A stretch of DNA of 64,000 bases from Heterocephalus glaber. Its lineage: Eukaryota > Chordata > Mammalia > Rodentia > Bathyergidae. The stretch spans positions 4,216,200 through 4,280,199 of the forward strand of contig NW_004624801.1 of the NCBI RefSeq assembly GCF_000247695.1. The letters are read 5' to 3'. This document shows positions 29,578 through 39,992 of this stretch, one piece after another. The notes beneath the pieces were generated by a model. That model made no database searches. It saw nothing but the letters and a program-made list of their open reading frames with translations, and was not told the origin of the DNA. Each line of letters starts with the position of its first letter. The stretch's first letter is position 1. Position numbers and translations under genes: made by a program.

Positions 29578-31134
29578 ATTGTCTGTTTGCTTTAATCTTT
29601 TTCTTTTTTCCTGATTACAAGAAGAATATGTAATGCAAACATTCCAAACTTTACAAAAAATGTGAGAAAAAGTCCCCCTAATCCTCAACCCAGAACAAAG
29701 CTCCATGAAGTTTGATGTATATTTTCCAAATTTTGTTCTAAAGTATTTGTAGAAATATAACTGCACTACACATACTGTTCTACAGTTGCTTTTTCTATAA
29801 GTAAAACATATTCCTATCGTCCTTTAAAAATCTGCTCCCTTTTTAACCACTGACGCGTGCAAGTAGACAATTTCAGATTCAAACTCTGCTAAGGAAGTGC
29901 TGTCTTCCTGCCTGGCGGCGATCTGTCAGCTCAGCTGGGTGACTTTGGCAAGCACAAGGCAAAAGCCTTCCCGGGCTCACTCAGCGTAAAAAGCAGCACG
30001 CAACGAATGCCTCCTGAACACACAACTGACAGGTGGCGCTTAGGGTCATGGTAGTTACACACGCCTGTCACCCTGTTTCATAGGAATCAGTCAAGAGCCA
30101 TCCCTAAATCCTAGGTGACAGGTGGGGACCATGGGATAATGGAGAAAGGCCACATGGGGAGGTAAGGACCTTCTTCCTGGTAAGTTGGGGTTAACGGAGT
30201 GTTTGCAGCATCTGAACAGCAAGGTTGCGCAGGCAGGTCAAGATCGGGACCAATGCTGATAAAGAGGCCTGGAGACCTAGATCTGAGGGACATGCACACA
30301 TGCAGTCACCAATGCCATGGAGAGAGGCGGGGCTGTGCAAAAAGGCTGGGAAGCATCCCCAACACTGGTGGAACGCACAGAAGAGAAAGCCAAGGAAACA
30401 AAGAAGCAGAAGGCAGACAAGCTGGAGAGGTGAGGAGGGGCAAGCAACACACCTCAGGTAGCAGAAGAACAGGATGGCAGCTAATGAGTCAGGCAGCTGA
30501 GAGGTCTTGGCCTTGCTGGTCTTTCAAGGAAGATGATGGTTTTCCCCTTGTGAAAGAGGGAAGGAAGAAGAGCCGACCAGAGAGAAGACTGAAGTGTGTG
30601 GTTGATAGACTAACTGCTAGCACAACCTTTCCCTGAACTCCCCCTCTCAAATTCTGAGTGCTTTGTGGGGACCAGCGCCTCAGCTTTGACTCCAACTCCA
30701 GCCTCCCTCTCCGGGTCTAGGTGGAGAGAGGAAGACAACCTGACTACACCTGCTGTGTCCTTCCCTGTCAGTCTTCCACCTTCACCATTCCCAGATAATG
30801 TAACATCTAACAGTAGCATGTCAGGGCTGCCTTGTCACAGACGCAGTGTCCAGGCCACGTGGCACGTTAAAAGATTTGGTGTCCTCTGAAATGCCTAAAG
30901 AGTTTCCACTTTTCCAAAATCTCCTTTTCCAGCTTACCCCAGAGATACACTTGAATATGGCTCCTGCTCTCTTTTCTACTCTCTTCCTTTGTCTTTTTCT
31001 ACATGAACTGTGAATGACTTTTTTAGTCTGGATTCCCAGTTCCCCAAGAAAAGCCCCATCTGTAGGGACCCCAGTATTGGGAGCAATTCTACATAATTTG
31101 GGGGAAAAATCATTTCACAAATTATGATTAGGCC

Positions 31135-31160
31135 TAGTTTTCCTGCCGACAGGAAAACTA
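31135..31160. repeat. perfect 11-bp stem hairpin
   Basis: TAGTTTTCCTG and CAGGAAAACTA flank the tetranucleotide CCGA. The surrounding sequence later carries an AATAAA (31379-31384), so the hairpin may belong to an old LTR or transposon. Confidence 0.7.
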
Positions 31161-32182
31161 TGTCATGTTGAGACATAACTCCATTTTCACCTTCAGTCAC
31201 AGCTAAAACCTCAATGGTCCCATGATGCTGTGATGCTCCAGGGCAGGATTACATCAGCTGAAGGCATCTTCCTAATCAACATAAGTTCTTTGTGACCTAG
31301 GATCTTGATCTGCATAAATTCCTCATTGTCCTAGGATTATCACTGCCCTCTGAGTCATCTGTTACTCCCCACGTACTGAATAAAAGTGTGGCAAGCTTGG
31401 GATCCTTCATTTTTTTGCTGCCCAAAGCAACATTGATCAGGCCCAAAGCTCAGCTTCTTCTCTAAGTCTTGTTTCCTGTCTTTATTAATTAATTTTCTTT
31501 GCGTTATTGTGGCTCACAGGAGACCAGGACTCACTGCAGAGGTTCTAGTAATGTCCCCTTTCCCTGTCCCCTACACACCAGTCCAAGTGGGATATGTCCC
31601 TTGGGCAGAACAGCTGCCTTGGAGTACTCAAATATTATGTGGCTCAGAGCTTTAAACAAAGAGAGGGCTGAAGAGCTAGGAGGACCAGTCTGCATGGGTG
31701 ACAGTGGGACTAGAGGGGAGAGGGACTCTTACCCTGAGATGACAGGAGAGTTCTTGTCTACGCTATGTGAGAGAGCAATTGATGCTTCTTAACCAGGGGC
31801 AAAATGTGGAGTAGGTGGTCTCACCAGGGGTGTGACAGATGCCTTCACAGGAAGCTTTGGCAAACCAAGCACTGCGGCAAGCACTCCGACAACAGTGATG
31901 AATGGGCAAGAGTGCCATTTTCCAGGCACTCAGTCCGTGAAGATGACTAGGCACACAGCAACCGTCCTGCCAGATGTGTTACACACACCTTATTCCTGCA
32001 ATTCAGGACACACCTTGCTTTAAGCATTGGTGAGGAAAGCAGGTGGTGTCTACCAAATGTTATAATATTGCCCATTACTGGCCATGGAACGTTAAGTCTG
32101 TTGTAGGAGAATTCCAGATAATGTATGTAGATATTCTGCATTCAAGAAGGTCAAAGGTAACTCCCCACTTTTTTTTCTTTTT

Positions 32183-32365
32183 GGTGCTGGGAATTGAACC
32201 CAAGACTTTTGCACTGAGCTACATCCCCAACCCTTTTCTACTTTTCATTTTGAGATTAAAGTACCCATTTTGCTCAAGCTGGGTTCAAATTTGCAGTCCT
32301 CCTGCCTCAGCCTCCCAGAACATTGGGATTACAGAGGTTTACAGGCGTGTGCCACCATCTGCAGC
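32183..32365 (-). mobile_element. B1-dID SINE
   Basis: Antisense GGTGCTGGGAATTGAACCCA then TCCTCCTGCCTCAGCCTCCC and ACAGGCGTGTGCCACC. Confidence 0.82.
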
Positions 32366-32499
32366 TTCTCCCCATTGGGGAGACATTCATAGCAACTTCC
32401 TTCGAAAGCATACAGTAAGGAAGAGGGTGCAGAGTAACTCCAGAGTGGAGAAGCCTGACAAACACTAGGTCAGCCAAGCATGGAGTGACCAGTCACATG

Positions 32500-32985
32500 G
32501 ACAGCAGTACCTGGATGTGATGAGAAGGGTACTTTATCTTTGTGGTCACTCTCCCCAAAACCTATAATTCCAGTCTAATCATGAAAAAAAAATCAAGCAC
32601 ATCCCAATCGAGAATCATTCTGCAAACATCAGGACCTGTACGAATCAAAACTGTCAAGGTCATCAAAAACCAGGATGGTCGGAGAAACTGTCATGGCCAG
32701 GGGGAACCTGAGAAGACGTGATGACTAAGTGTAATATGAGAAACTAGTGCAGGAGAAAAGCTATTAGGGAGAAATGAAGGGGACATTTGAATCAAGCACG
32801 GACTTTAGTTCAGAATAGTGCGAATCAGTATTGGCTCACTAATTTTAAAATTTTTATCCTATTAATGTAAGGTGGTAATTATGGAGGAAACTGGATGTGG
32901 GGCACATGTGAACACTCAATACTCTCCATCCAACTTTTCTGTAAATCCAAAACTTTTAAAGTAAAAATTTATTTTATTTTTAAAT
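32500..32985 (+). mobile_element. old L1 3' UTR fragment
   Basis: Words typical of mammalian L1M 3' ends appear in order: AAAACTGTCAAGGTCATCAA, AGACGTGATGACTAAGTGTA, GTGGTAATTATGGAGGAAAC and TTTTCTGTAAATCCAAAAC, ending A/T-rich. Confidence 0.75.
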
Positions 32986-33292
32986 TTTTTTTTCTGTTCA
33001 GCTAGTTTATTTATTATTTTATATTCTGGAAAAATCCAATGGATATCTCTTAGTCAATAAGATTACATTTTAAAAGTTTATTTTAAAAGGGGACAGCAAC
33101 TATGCTCACTTTCACCATTGGTATTCGACACAGTACTAAAAGCTCTTGCCAAGGCAATTAGAAAAGAGAAAAGTAATAAAAGGCATCTAAGAAGGGAAGA
33201 AGTAAAATTACCTCGGTTCACAGATGATATAATCTTATATGTAGAAATCGAAATATTCAGAAACTTGTTGTTGTTAATAGACAAATTTAGCA

Positions 33293-33378
33293 GGCTGGGG
33301 ATTTAGCTCAGTGGCACCACACCTGCCTCCCAAGAGCAAGGTCCTGAGTTCGATCCCCAGTACCAAAAATAAAAATAA
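33293..33378 (+). mobile_element. ID-like SINE with exact 12-bp target duplication
   Basis: Flanked by ACAAATTTAGCA (33281-33292 and 33379-33390) in L1 sequence. Confidence 0.92.
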
Positions 33379-33564
33379 ACAAATTTAGCAAAGTAACTGT
33401 ATATAGAGTCAACACACCAAAATTAGCTACATTTCCTTACACTAACAATGAAAAATATCAAAAAGTAAATTAAGAAAATAATTTTGTTTACAAAAGCACC
33501 AAAAAGAATAAAGTACTTACAAACTAACCAAGGAGAGGAAAGATGTCTACAATAAAAACTGAAA

Positions 33565-33680
33565 GGGCCGGGGATTTAGCTTAGTGGTTCCGCCACCTGC
33601 CTGCAAGTGCAAGGAACCAAGTTTGATCCCTAATACTAAAAGACAAACAAACAAGCAAAAAAAAAAAAAAAAACCCCACA
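33565..33680 (+). mobile_element. ID-like SINE with 10-bp target duplication
   Basis: AAAACTGAAA at 33555-33564 and 33681-33690. The tail is long and mixed (ACAAACAAACAAGC then A). Confidence 0.88.
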
Positions 33681-33881
33681 AAACTGAAATATATTGTTGA
33701 AAGAAATTAAAGAAGACATAAATGAATGGAAAGATACATATATATATATATTTGTGGATTGGGAGACTTAATATTATTAAGATGTCAGTACTACCTAAAA
33801 TTATCTACAGAGTCAATGCAATCCCTATCAAAATCCCAATGATTTTTTTAAAGAAATAGAAAAATCCGTCTTGCTGAAGCT

Positions 33882-33939
33882 GAAGCTCAGTGGTAGAGCA
33901 CTTGCCTAGCATGTGTGATCCTCAGGGCTTCAAAATCAA

Positions 33940-33978
<39 letters not shown>
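33882..33978 (+). mobile_element. ID-family SINE with (AAT)n tail
   Basis: AAGCTCAGTGGTAGAGCACT then GATCCTCAGGGCTTC; the tail expanded into about 12 AAT units (33941-33976). Confidence 0.8.
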
Positions 33979-33981
<3 letters not shown>

Positions 33982-34212
33982 GATCTATCCTACAATTCAT
34001 ATGGGATAGCTAAAACACTCTTTATAAAGAACTAAGCTGGAGGACTCACAGTTTCTGATTTTAAAATTTAATAAATGCTATATTCATCAAAAAGTTTAGT
34101 ATGAGCATAAAGACAGACATATAGACCAATGGAACAGACTAGCATCTAGAAATAAAACTTTGAACACATGGTTAAATCATTTTCAACATGGAGATCCAGA
34201 CAGTGGAGAAAG

Positions 34213-34306
34213 GCAGTCTTTTTTTGGCAATGCTAAGGATGGGTCTCATGGCTTTACATATGTGAGGCAAGTGCACTACCACTGAGCTCCACACGAAGCC
34301 CCAGAA
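34213..34306 (-). mobile_element. ID-family SINE, older type
   Basis: Antisense TTTTTTTGGCAATGCTAAGG to CTACCACTGAGCTCCACACG, inserted in L1 sequence. Confidence 0.7.
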
Positions 34307-34594
34307 AGATGGTCTTTTTAACAAATGATGCTGGGAATATTGGATATCCACACACAAAAGAAGGAAGTTGGACCCTTACCTAACATCATGTACAAAAACT
34401 AACTCAAAGTGGATTCATGGCCTAAATGTAAGACCTAAAACTACGAAACTCTTAGAAGAAAACACAGGGAAACATTTTTGCAACATTGGATTTGAGAACA
34501 ATGTCTTGGATATGACAGGAAAGACACAGGCAGCAAAAGAAAAAGTAGACAAACTGAACTTTATAAAATTTTAAAAATGTACGCATCAAAAGAT

Positions 34595-34697
34595 AGGGCC
34601 GGGGATTTAGCTCAGTGGTTTCACCGCCTGCTGCACAAGCTTGAGGACCCGAGTTCGATCCCCGGTACTAAAAAACAAAAAAACAAAACAAACAAAA
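34595..34697 (+). mobile_element. ID-like SINE (first of three at one target)
   Basis: GGGCCGGGGATTTAGCTCAG to CGATCCCCGGTAC with a tail of mixed A and C, ending next to AAAGATCCTATCAA. Confidence 0.88.
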
Positions 34698-34711
34698 AAA
34701 GATCCTATCAA

Positions 34712-34792
34712 GGGGCCAAGGATTTAGCTCAGTGGTGCCACTGCCTGCTTCGCAAGCGCAAGGTCCCAAGTTCGATGCCTGGTACCAAAAAA
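34712..34792 (+). mobile_element. ID-like SINE (second of three at one target)
   Basis: Lies between AAAGATCCTATCAA (34698-34711) and AAAGATACTATCAA (34793-34806). Confidence 0.9.
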
Positions 34793-34806
34793 AAAGATAC
34801 TATCAA

Positions 34807-34945
34807 AAGTTTGGCATGGTGGTGCACAGCTGTAATCCCAGGCAGGAGGATTGCCCTGAGTTCGAGGCCAGCCTGGGCTACACAGTGAGTTCAAGGCCAG
34901 CCTGAACTATATAGCAAGACCTTGTCTCAAGAAAAAATTTTTTTT
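34807..34945 (+). mobile_element. B1-like SINE (third of three at one target)
   Basis: GGCATGGTGGTGCACAGCTG to AGCAAGACCTTGTCTCAAG; followed by AAAGATATTATCAA (34946-34959). Confidence 0.82.
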
Positions 34946-36575
34946 AAAGATATTATCAAGAGAGTAAAAAAGTAACCGGCAAAAAAGGAGAAGATATTTG
35001 TAATCTGCTGTGGTATTAATGTTCATAATACACGGACAACTCCTAAGACTCAACAACCAAAAATAACCCAATTCAAAAATAAGCAAAAACTTTTGTTCTG
35101 TTTATTTTATAACAATTTTAATAAAATGGAAAAAGAACTGCATGTGGATTATGATGCAGTCTGGGGGATGTCCAGGGACAGGGGCTGATCTCAGCAAAGG
35201 ATTCTGTTGCCAATTATGCTGTGATTGAGTGGTGAGTCTTGAGAGATACTGCATTTTTTTCCCCTGAGGTCCTGTGAACACTCCTTATTATAACCCTGGG
35301 GGCTTCCCGGAGTGGCTGGTGTGGGCCTGCCAGGAGGTTACCAACGAGCAGTTTCTGTTTCCGAAGTAGTTGGCAGCACTCAGGCCTTCTGAGGGTGGGG
35401 AGCCTGTAATAAATGGTTGCAATAATAAGAGAAAGGAGGCTGCCATTTGCGTTGAACTTTTCCCATTTCCCCTTTCTTGTCTACCCACCCCTACTTGTGC
35501 TTCCAGAGAATAATGCGTCATCAGAGAGTGGTCACTTCCCAGAGCCAGTGGGTCGGGGAATTCCACCCCCAAAGAGCCATCAATACCCCTTTAGGGTGCA
35601 GATCCCTCTTCCTCTCTTGCTCACAGCTCCCCCCATCTGGAATGCTCCCCCTACTCGTCCTGCCTCCCTCTGCAGTTCATATCCATTTTCCAGGGCCCAG
35701 TTCCAACCCAATTCCCACTTCCTGGATGATTCATTCCCTGCCTGCTCCAGTCCAAATCTCCGTTGTCCACCCCTGAGTCCAGGCTAATCTTAGTCCCTAT
35801 GCGTCCCTCCTGGCTCTGCCGTCAGCGTGGGGCTGGGCACTCCTCCCAATATCCTCTAAGAGCTGCCACTGTCCCCTCACTTTGCAGATGCAGAAGGTTG
35901 AGTCTTAGAAAAGGAAAGTAACTTGCCCAAGGTCATACGATAAGTAAATACCAAGGGTCCACAGCTCCATGAAGCACTCAGGACTTTTCCTGGAGATGGT
36001 CTCTGGGACTTTAGATGTGCTTTTCTAACCCCAAATTCCCTTCATTGAGCTCACATTATCTCACTTATTGCCTTAACCTGGCGAGAAGTAAAATACCTGA
36101 ATACACGTTTGCAATGTGCCAACCACGCAGCTAAGCTGTGGAAACACCCAACCCCTTGCTCTCAAGGAGTTTCTACCCTAGCGGCTTGGTCGGACGTGTT
36201 TATTATACAACGTGCGGGGAATACGGGGCGCGGGCGATTGCAGGAAGTAGCAAAATGGCCTGCCAACATTAAAGCAGTTTGCAGAGCTTGCCTTCACCCC
36301 CCAGGACTCAGGGCTTCCCAAGCACTGACCGTTTTTCTTGCATTGTCTCGGGACCTTGCCAGATGCCTATCTGTAGACGTGGATAAGCCCCCTGGCGAAG
36401 CGCCTACAAATGTTTATTACCACTACCGGTATTTCACTAACTCCGTTAACTTTCCTCCTCCTCCACAGACCTCCGGAAGAGGGAGAAGAGATCGCTACGC
36501 TTCAGAGGCGCCCCACAGAGTCACGTGCTCCGGGTCGCCCTCCCAGCCCGGGCCAGGTCCCGCCCACCCCGGCGG

Positions 36576-36590
36576 GGTTGCTAGGCAACC
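36576..36590. promoter_or_regulatory. RFX X-box (perfect palindrome)
   Basis: GGTTGCTAGGCAACC is two GGTTGC half-sites in inverted orientation around TAG. It matches the ciliary X-box pattern GTNRCC-N(0-3)-RGYAAC bound by RFX factors. Confidence 0.75.
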
Positions 36591-36599
36591 GGTCAACTG

Positions 36600-36764
36600 T
36601 GCGCTCCTAGCCGTTTGAGGAGCTTCTGAAGCCGAGGACTTGGCTTGGGTATTTGCGGGTTGGCGGAGCTGCAGGAGGAGCCGACCCAGCATAACGGGCG
36701 GGCGCCCGGAGGTCGTCCACGCCTGAAGAGGAGCGTGAAGACAGGAGGAGAGAGACTCCCAAGG
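36600..36764 (+). other. DNAI2: candidate DNAI2 non-coding first exon
   Basis: The coding exon at 43067 has a spliced acceptor 11 nt before its ATG, so a 5' exon must exist upstream. A donor-like AAGG|GTAAAA at 36764/36765 lies about 175 nt after the X-box. The start is arbitrary and other donors are possible. Confidence 0.35.
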
Positions 36765-36990
36765 GTAAAAACCACCAGCGGCACAAGGGTTTTCTTTGGG
36801 GATGAATCTGCTGAATGGTGGATCCAAGAGGCCTAGGGTCCTCCACCACGTTGGTCCTGGCTGCCCTGGGAACTCTCCAAGTCACAAGCCTCTATAACCT
36901 CTGAACCCCTTGCACCCCTAACCCCATGAGTGTGCATACTGGGGAGGTGGGGTTGAGGGATCTCAACAGGGCTGGGAGTGTGGACCTTTT

Positions 36991-37070
36991 TTGGTTTTGG
37001 TACGGGGAATAGAACTCAGGACCTCATGCTTGCCAGGCAGGCAGGGCGCCACTGAGCTAAATCCCGGCCA
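36991..37070 (-). mobile_element. ID-like SINE
   Basis: Flanked by TGGACCTTTT (36981-36990) and TGGACCTCTT (37071-37080). Its right repeat lies 15 bp before the target of the next, opposite-strand copy. Confidence 0.85.
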
Positions 37071-37095
37071 TGGACCTCTTAAGAGAGCTTTGGAT

Positions 37096-37194
37096 TTGGG
37101 GCCGAGGGATTTAGCTCAGTGGTTTCGCCGCCTGCTGCGAAAGCTCAAGGACCCGTGTTCAATCCCTGGTACCAAAAAAAAAAAAGAGAGAGAG
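37096..37194 (+). mobile_element. ID-like SINE with exact 14-bp target duplication
   Basis: Flanked by AGAGAGCTTTGGAT (37082-37095 and 37195-37208). The A tail runs into a GA-rich stretch. Confidence 0.9.
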
Positions 37195-37386
37195 AGAGAG
37201 CTTTGGATCAGAACTTGCTAGGGGTGTGTACTTCAAATGCATCCTTTCATTTTTTCCTTACCTGGGAGCTGGCATTATTGTGCCCATTAGGTATCACAGT
37301 CAACATCAAACCTTTGATTTAGTTCCTCCAAATCCTGTGCACTTCCTCCTGGGAACAAGCTCAGAGATATATCTGTCTCTGTCTCT

Positions 37387-37563
37387 CAGTACGGGGGATT
37401 GAACCCAGGGCTTTTGCCCTGAGCTACATCCCCAGCTTTTTTTTTCTTTTTTTTGAGACAGGATCTTGCTAAATTGCCCAAGTAGAACTCGAATTTGTGA
37501 CTCTCCTGCCTCAGCCTCCCAGAGTGCTGGAATTACAGGTCTGTAACACCATGCTTGGCTAAA
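37387..37563 (-). mobile_element. B1-dID SINE
   Basis: Antisense GTACGGGGGATTGAACCCAG then GAGACAGGATCTTGCTAAAT and GGAATTACAGGTCTGTAACA. Confidence 0.82.
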
Positions 37564-37664
37564 TTTTAATCATTGGTGAAGGTTCTGACTCCCTCCACCA
37601 GGATTCTAGAGACAGAAGCATTATTTTGGTGTTTGGACTGGAGCATCCTGTTCTCTCTCTCTCT

Positions 37665-37750
37665 TTTGGGGGGGGGGTACCAGGGATCGAACTCTGGTCC
37701 TTGCGCTTGCAAGGCAGGCAGCAGAACCACTGAGCTAAATCCCCAGCCCC
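37665..37750 (-). mobile_element. ID-like SINE
   Basis: Starts in a G run; GGTACCAGGGATCGAACTCT to CTGAGCTAAATCCCCAGCCC. Confidence 0.88.
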
Positions 37751-37754
37751 CTCT

Positions 37755-37868
37755 CTTTTTTGTTTGTTTTGTTGAGACAGAATCTTGCTATGTAGCTCAG
37801 GCTGTCCTCAAACTCATGGCGATCCTCCCAAATGCTAGATTACAGGTATGTGCCACTATGCCTGGCTG
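37755..37868 (-). mobile_element. B1-type SINE
   Basis: Antisense GAGACAGAATCTTGCTATGT to GCCACTATGCCTGGC. The ID-like copy just 5' appears inserted at its tail. Confidence 0.78.
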
Positions 37869-38538
37869 GAGCATCCTGTTTGTGTCTATCTGTGGTACTA
37901 ACCACTGTGTTCTGCATGGCTCTAGGTCTCTAGGCTCCCATGGCGGGGAGACCCCCCAAATCCCAGGCAGCAGTGACACTGTTCCTGCCCCCCCCACAGA
38001 CCCCCTGTTCAGGCCCGGCTTGGAGGAGCCCACCCTGTAACACTCCCGAGACCCCTTCAGCTGACCTCACTAATCATCTTGGTCCCCTGCTAGCGTGTGA
38101 GAAAAGAACCTGCTCTGGGTCTTTGAAAGAGCTGACTTCTTGTCACCAGGGCACCCTTTAAATGTCCCTCCTGTCTGCCTCTAGACACAAGACAATGCCT
38201 CTCTTCTCGCACAGGGCTTGGCCTTGGGAACCACTCAAGGAAGGAGGTGAGCAAAGCAGTTAAAAATCTGATCTAGGCTGGAGAAGCCTTTTTGACTTCC
38301 TGGAGTTTCCTCATTCTCTTACACCTCCTCAGTTGGCCTAGGCATCAGCGGGCTGTCACAGCACTTGTCAGAGGGATGGGGGAGCAGCCCTTATTGGCTG
38401 GGTCCAGCAGCCCAGTCCAGGAGGCACAGGTGCTTCTCAGTGTGGTGGGAGAGGTAGAGAACGGAAGTAAATTTGCAGTGTTTCCCCCAAGGCCCCCTCT
38501 TGGTTCATGAGGAGTAAACACATCAGGGCCCCCTGCCC

Positions 38539-38540
<2 letters not shown>

Positions 38541-38591
<51 letters not shown>
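38541..38591. repeat. (GA)n microsatellite, about 25 units
   Basis: An uninterrupted GA tract in DNAI2 intron 1, likely length-polymorphic. Confidence 0.97.
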
Positions 38592-38593
<2 letters not shown>

Positions 38594-38765
38594 CATTTCT
38601 GAAGCACTTTCTGCAAGAATGTGGTTCAGCTTGGGTTGTTCTGGGGTGGGAATGATTTGGGGTTGTGCTGTCTTCCAGGAACAGTTTATGTGGATGCAAA
38701 GAGACAAGAGTTAACGCTGTCACTTCCTTCTCCCTCACTGCTACTGAGGAGGCTCGGGGCTGTCT

Positions 38766-39172
38766 TTAGTTACTTTCTCAGTCCTGAGACACAATACCTA
38801 ACACCCCAAACTTAAAGAGGGAAAGGTTTATTTTGGTTCACAGTTTGTACAACTTGTATTCCATAGTTAGCTAGCTCCCAAGCGGGTTGTCATGGCAGAG
38901 GAGAAACAGCCCATGACATGGCGGGAGAAGCACAGCAGAGATCAAGGGAGGAGGAGGGATATATATATATATGTATATGTATACCCTTCCAGGCCACGCC
39001 CACCGTGACCCACGGCTTCCCATCATACTTCACCTTCCAACATCACACCCAGATCTAAGCCCTCAGTGGACTAATCCAAGATCACACACCCATGGTCCAG
39101 TCACCTCCCAAAAGCCCCACCTGTGAGCACATGAGGCTTTGGGGTGACATCTAGATATGAACCATAACAGGC
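38766..39172 (-). mobile_element. MaLR-like LTR fragment (copy B)
   Basis: GTTACTTTCTCAGTCCTGAG, GGTTTATTTTGGTTCACAG and CCCCACCTGTGAGCACATGA match copy A in order. An (AT)n stretch (about 38959-38972) lies inside. Confidence 0.5.
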
Positions 39173-39389
39173 CAAATCCACCCCAGACATCTGCTTCTAG
39201 ATCATCACCCAGCTCCGGGCCCTGCATCTCAGGGGTCAGCAGCCAGTCCCACTGGACAGGTTCCTTACAGCCCTGAGGTTGGGGAAGTAGGTTGGGCACA
39301 CGTCTGGTCATAATGTTCCTTTGGATGACTATGGACAACAGAAATTTCTAGGCCCTACCCCAGCATATAGTTCAGCATTTGAATCGGTC

Positions 39390-39575
39390 TTGAACCAGGC
39401 TGGCCTCAAACTCATGGTGATGCCCCTGCCTCAGCCTTCTGAGTGCTGGGATTACAAGTATGCATAACCATGCCCATCTTATTATTATTACTTTTTTTGG
39501 CAGTGCAAGGGATCCAACCCGGGGTGTCACACATGCTAGGCAAGAGCTCTACCACTGAGCCACACAATCCTGTCC
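39390..39575 (-). mobile_element. antisense B1 fragment plus ID-family SINE
   Basis: B1 words GTGATGCCCCTGCCTCAGCC and GGGATTACAAGTATGCATAA precede TTTGGCAGTGCAAGGGATCC to CTACCACTGAGCCACAC. Confidence 0.7.
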
Positions 39576-39642
39576 TATGAACTACATTTTTAGTATATGT
39601 GCTGCCAAAGCAAGCACATGAACTACATTTTTGACACCATGT

Positions 39643-39992
39643 GTTAGTCAGCTTTCTTTTCATTGTACTGACAAAATTCCTGAGAAAATCAAGGGAGGAA
39701 AGGCTTATTCTGGCTCACAGTTTCAGAGGTCTCAGTCCATGGTCACCTGGCTCTGTTCCTTTGGGGCCTGGTAAGGCAGAGCATATTGGCAGGGAGTAGG
39801 TGGTAGAACAAAGTAGCTCATTTCATGGTGGACAGAGGCAGAGAGCGCAAGAAGAGGGACTGGGGACACAGCATACCCTTCAAAGACGTGTCCCCATGAT
39901 CTACCTCCTCCAGCCAGGCCCCACCTCCTTGAGTTTCCACCACCTCCCAAAAGCACTACAGCCAGGCACCACACTTTCAAGTTTTAGGGGGA
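39643..39992 (-). mobile_element. MaLR-like LTR fragment (copy C)
   Basis: GTTAGTCAGCTTTCTTTTCA, CTTATTCTGGCTCACAGTTT and CTCCAGCCAGGCCCCACCTC. Its left-end wording is the clearest match to MaLR antisense ends. Confidence 0.55.

Larger units (their letters stand above)
33085..35090 (+). mobile_element. L1 ORF2 3'-half remnant, broken by seven SINEs
   Basis: Reverse-transcriptase words remain (KALAKAIRKEKSNKRH, FTDDIILYVE) and later CTACAGAGTCAATGCAATCC, AGACCAATGGAACAGACTAG and TGATGCTGGGAATATTGGAT. Stops and frameshifts throughout show it is dead. Because a 3' UTR fragment precedes it in the same orientation, these are two separate insertions. Confidence 0.88.
26721..36189. other. TTYH2-DNAI2 intergenic region
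   Basis: No exon-like reading frame was recognised. SINEs and L1 fragments dominate 27.0-29.6 and 32.2-35.1 kb. The stretches 27.3-28.5, 29.8-32.1 and 35.1-36.19 kb are mostly unassigned, with old MIR/L2-like words near 35870-35950. Confidence 0.65.
36190..36765 (+). promoter_or_regulatory. DNAI2: probable DNAI2 promoter region
   Basis: This is a locally CpG-rich stretch, clearest from 36490 to 36730, lying 6.3 kb upstream of the DNAI2 start codon and free of repeats. It contains a palindromic X-box (36576-36590), a CCCGCCC GC-box (36559-36565), an E-box CACGTG (36522-36527) and two forkhead-like TGTTTATT sites (36197-36204, 36411-36418). Promoter assignment is inference from motifs and position. 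Confidence 0.6.

Noticed and set aside
34577..34888. 103-codon frame at the SINE cluster
   Set aside because: The translation repeats a DLAQW.H.LL.K...PSSIPGT pattern that is simply the translated ID-like SINE, seen in many other frames of the window.
36109..36618. 169-codon frame over the DNAI2 promoter
   Set aside because: It overlaps the X-box and GC-rich promoter sequence, and the predicted peptide resembles nothing known; open only because of GC content.
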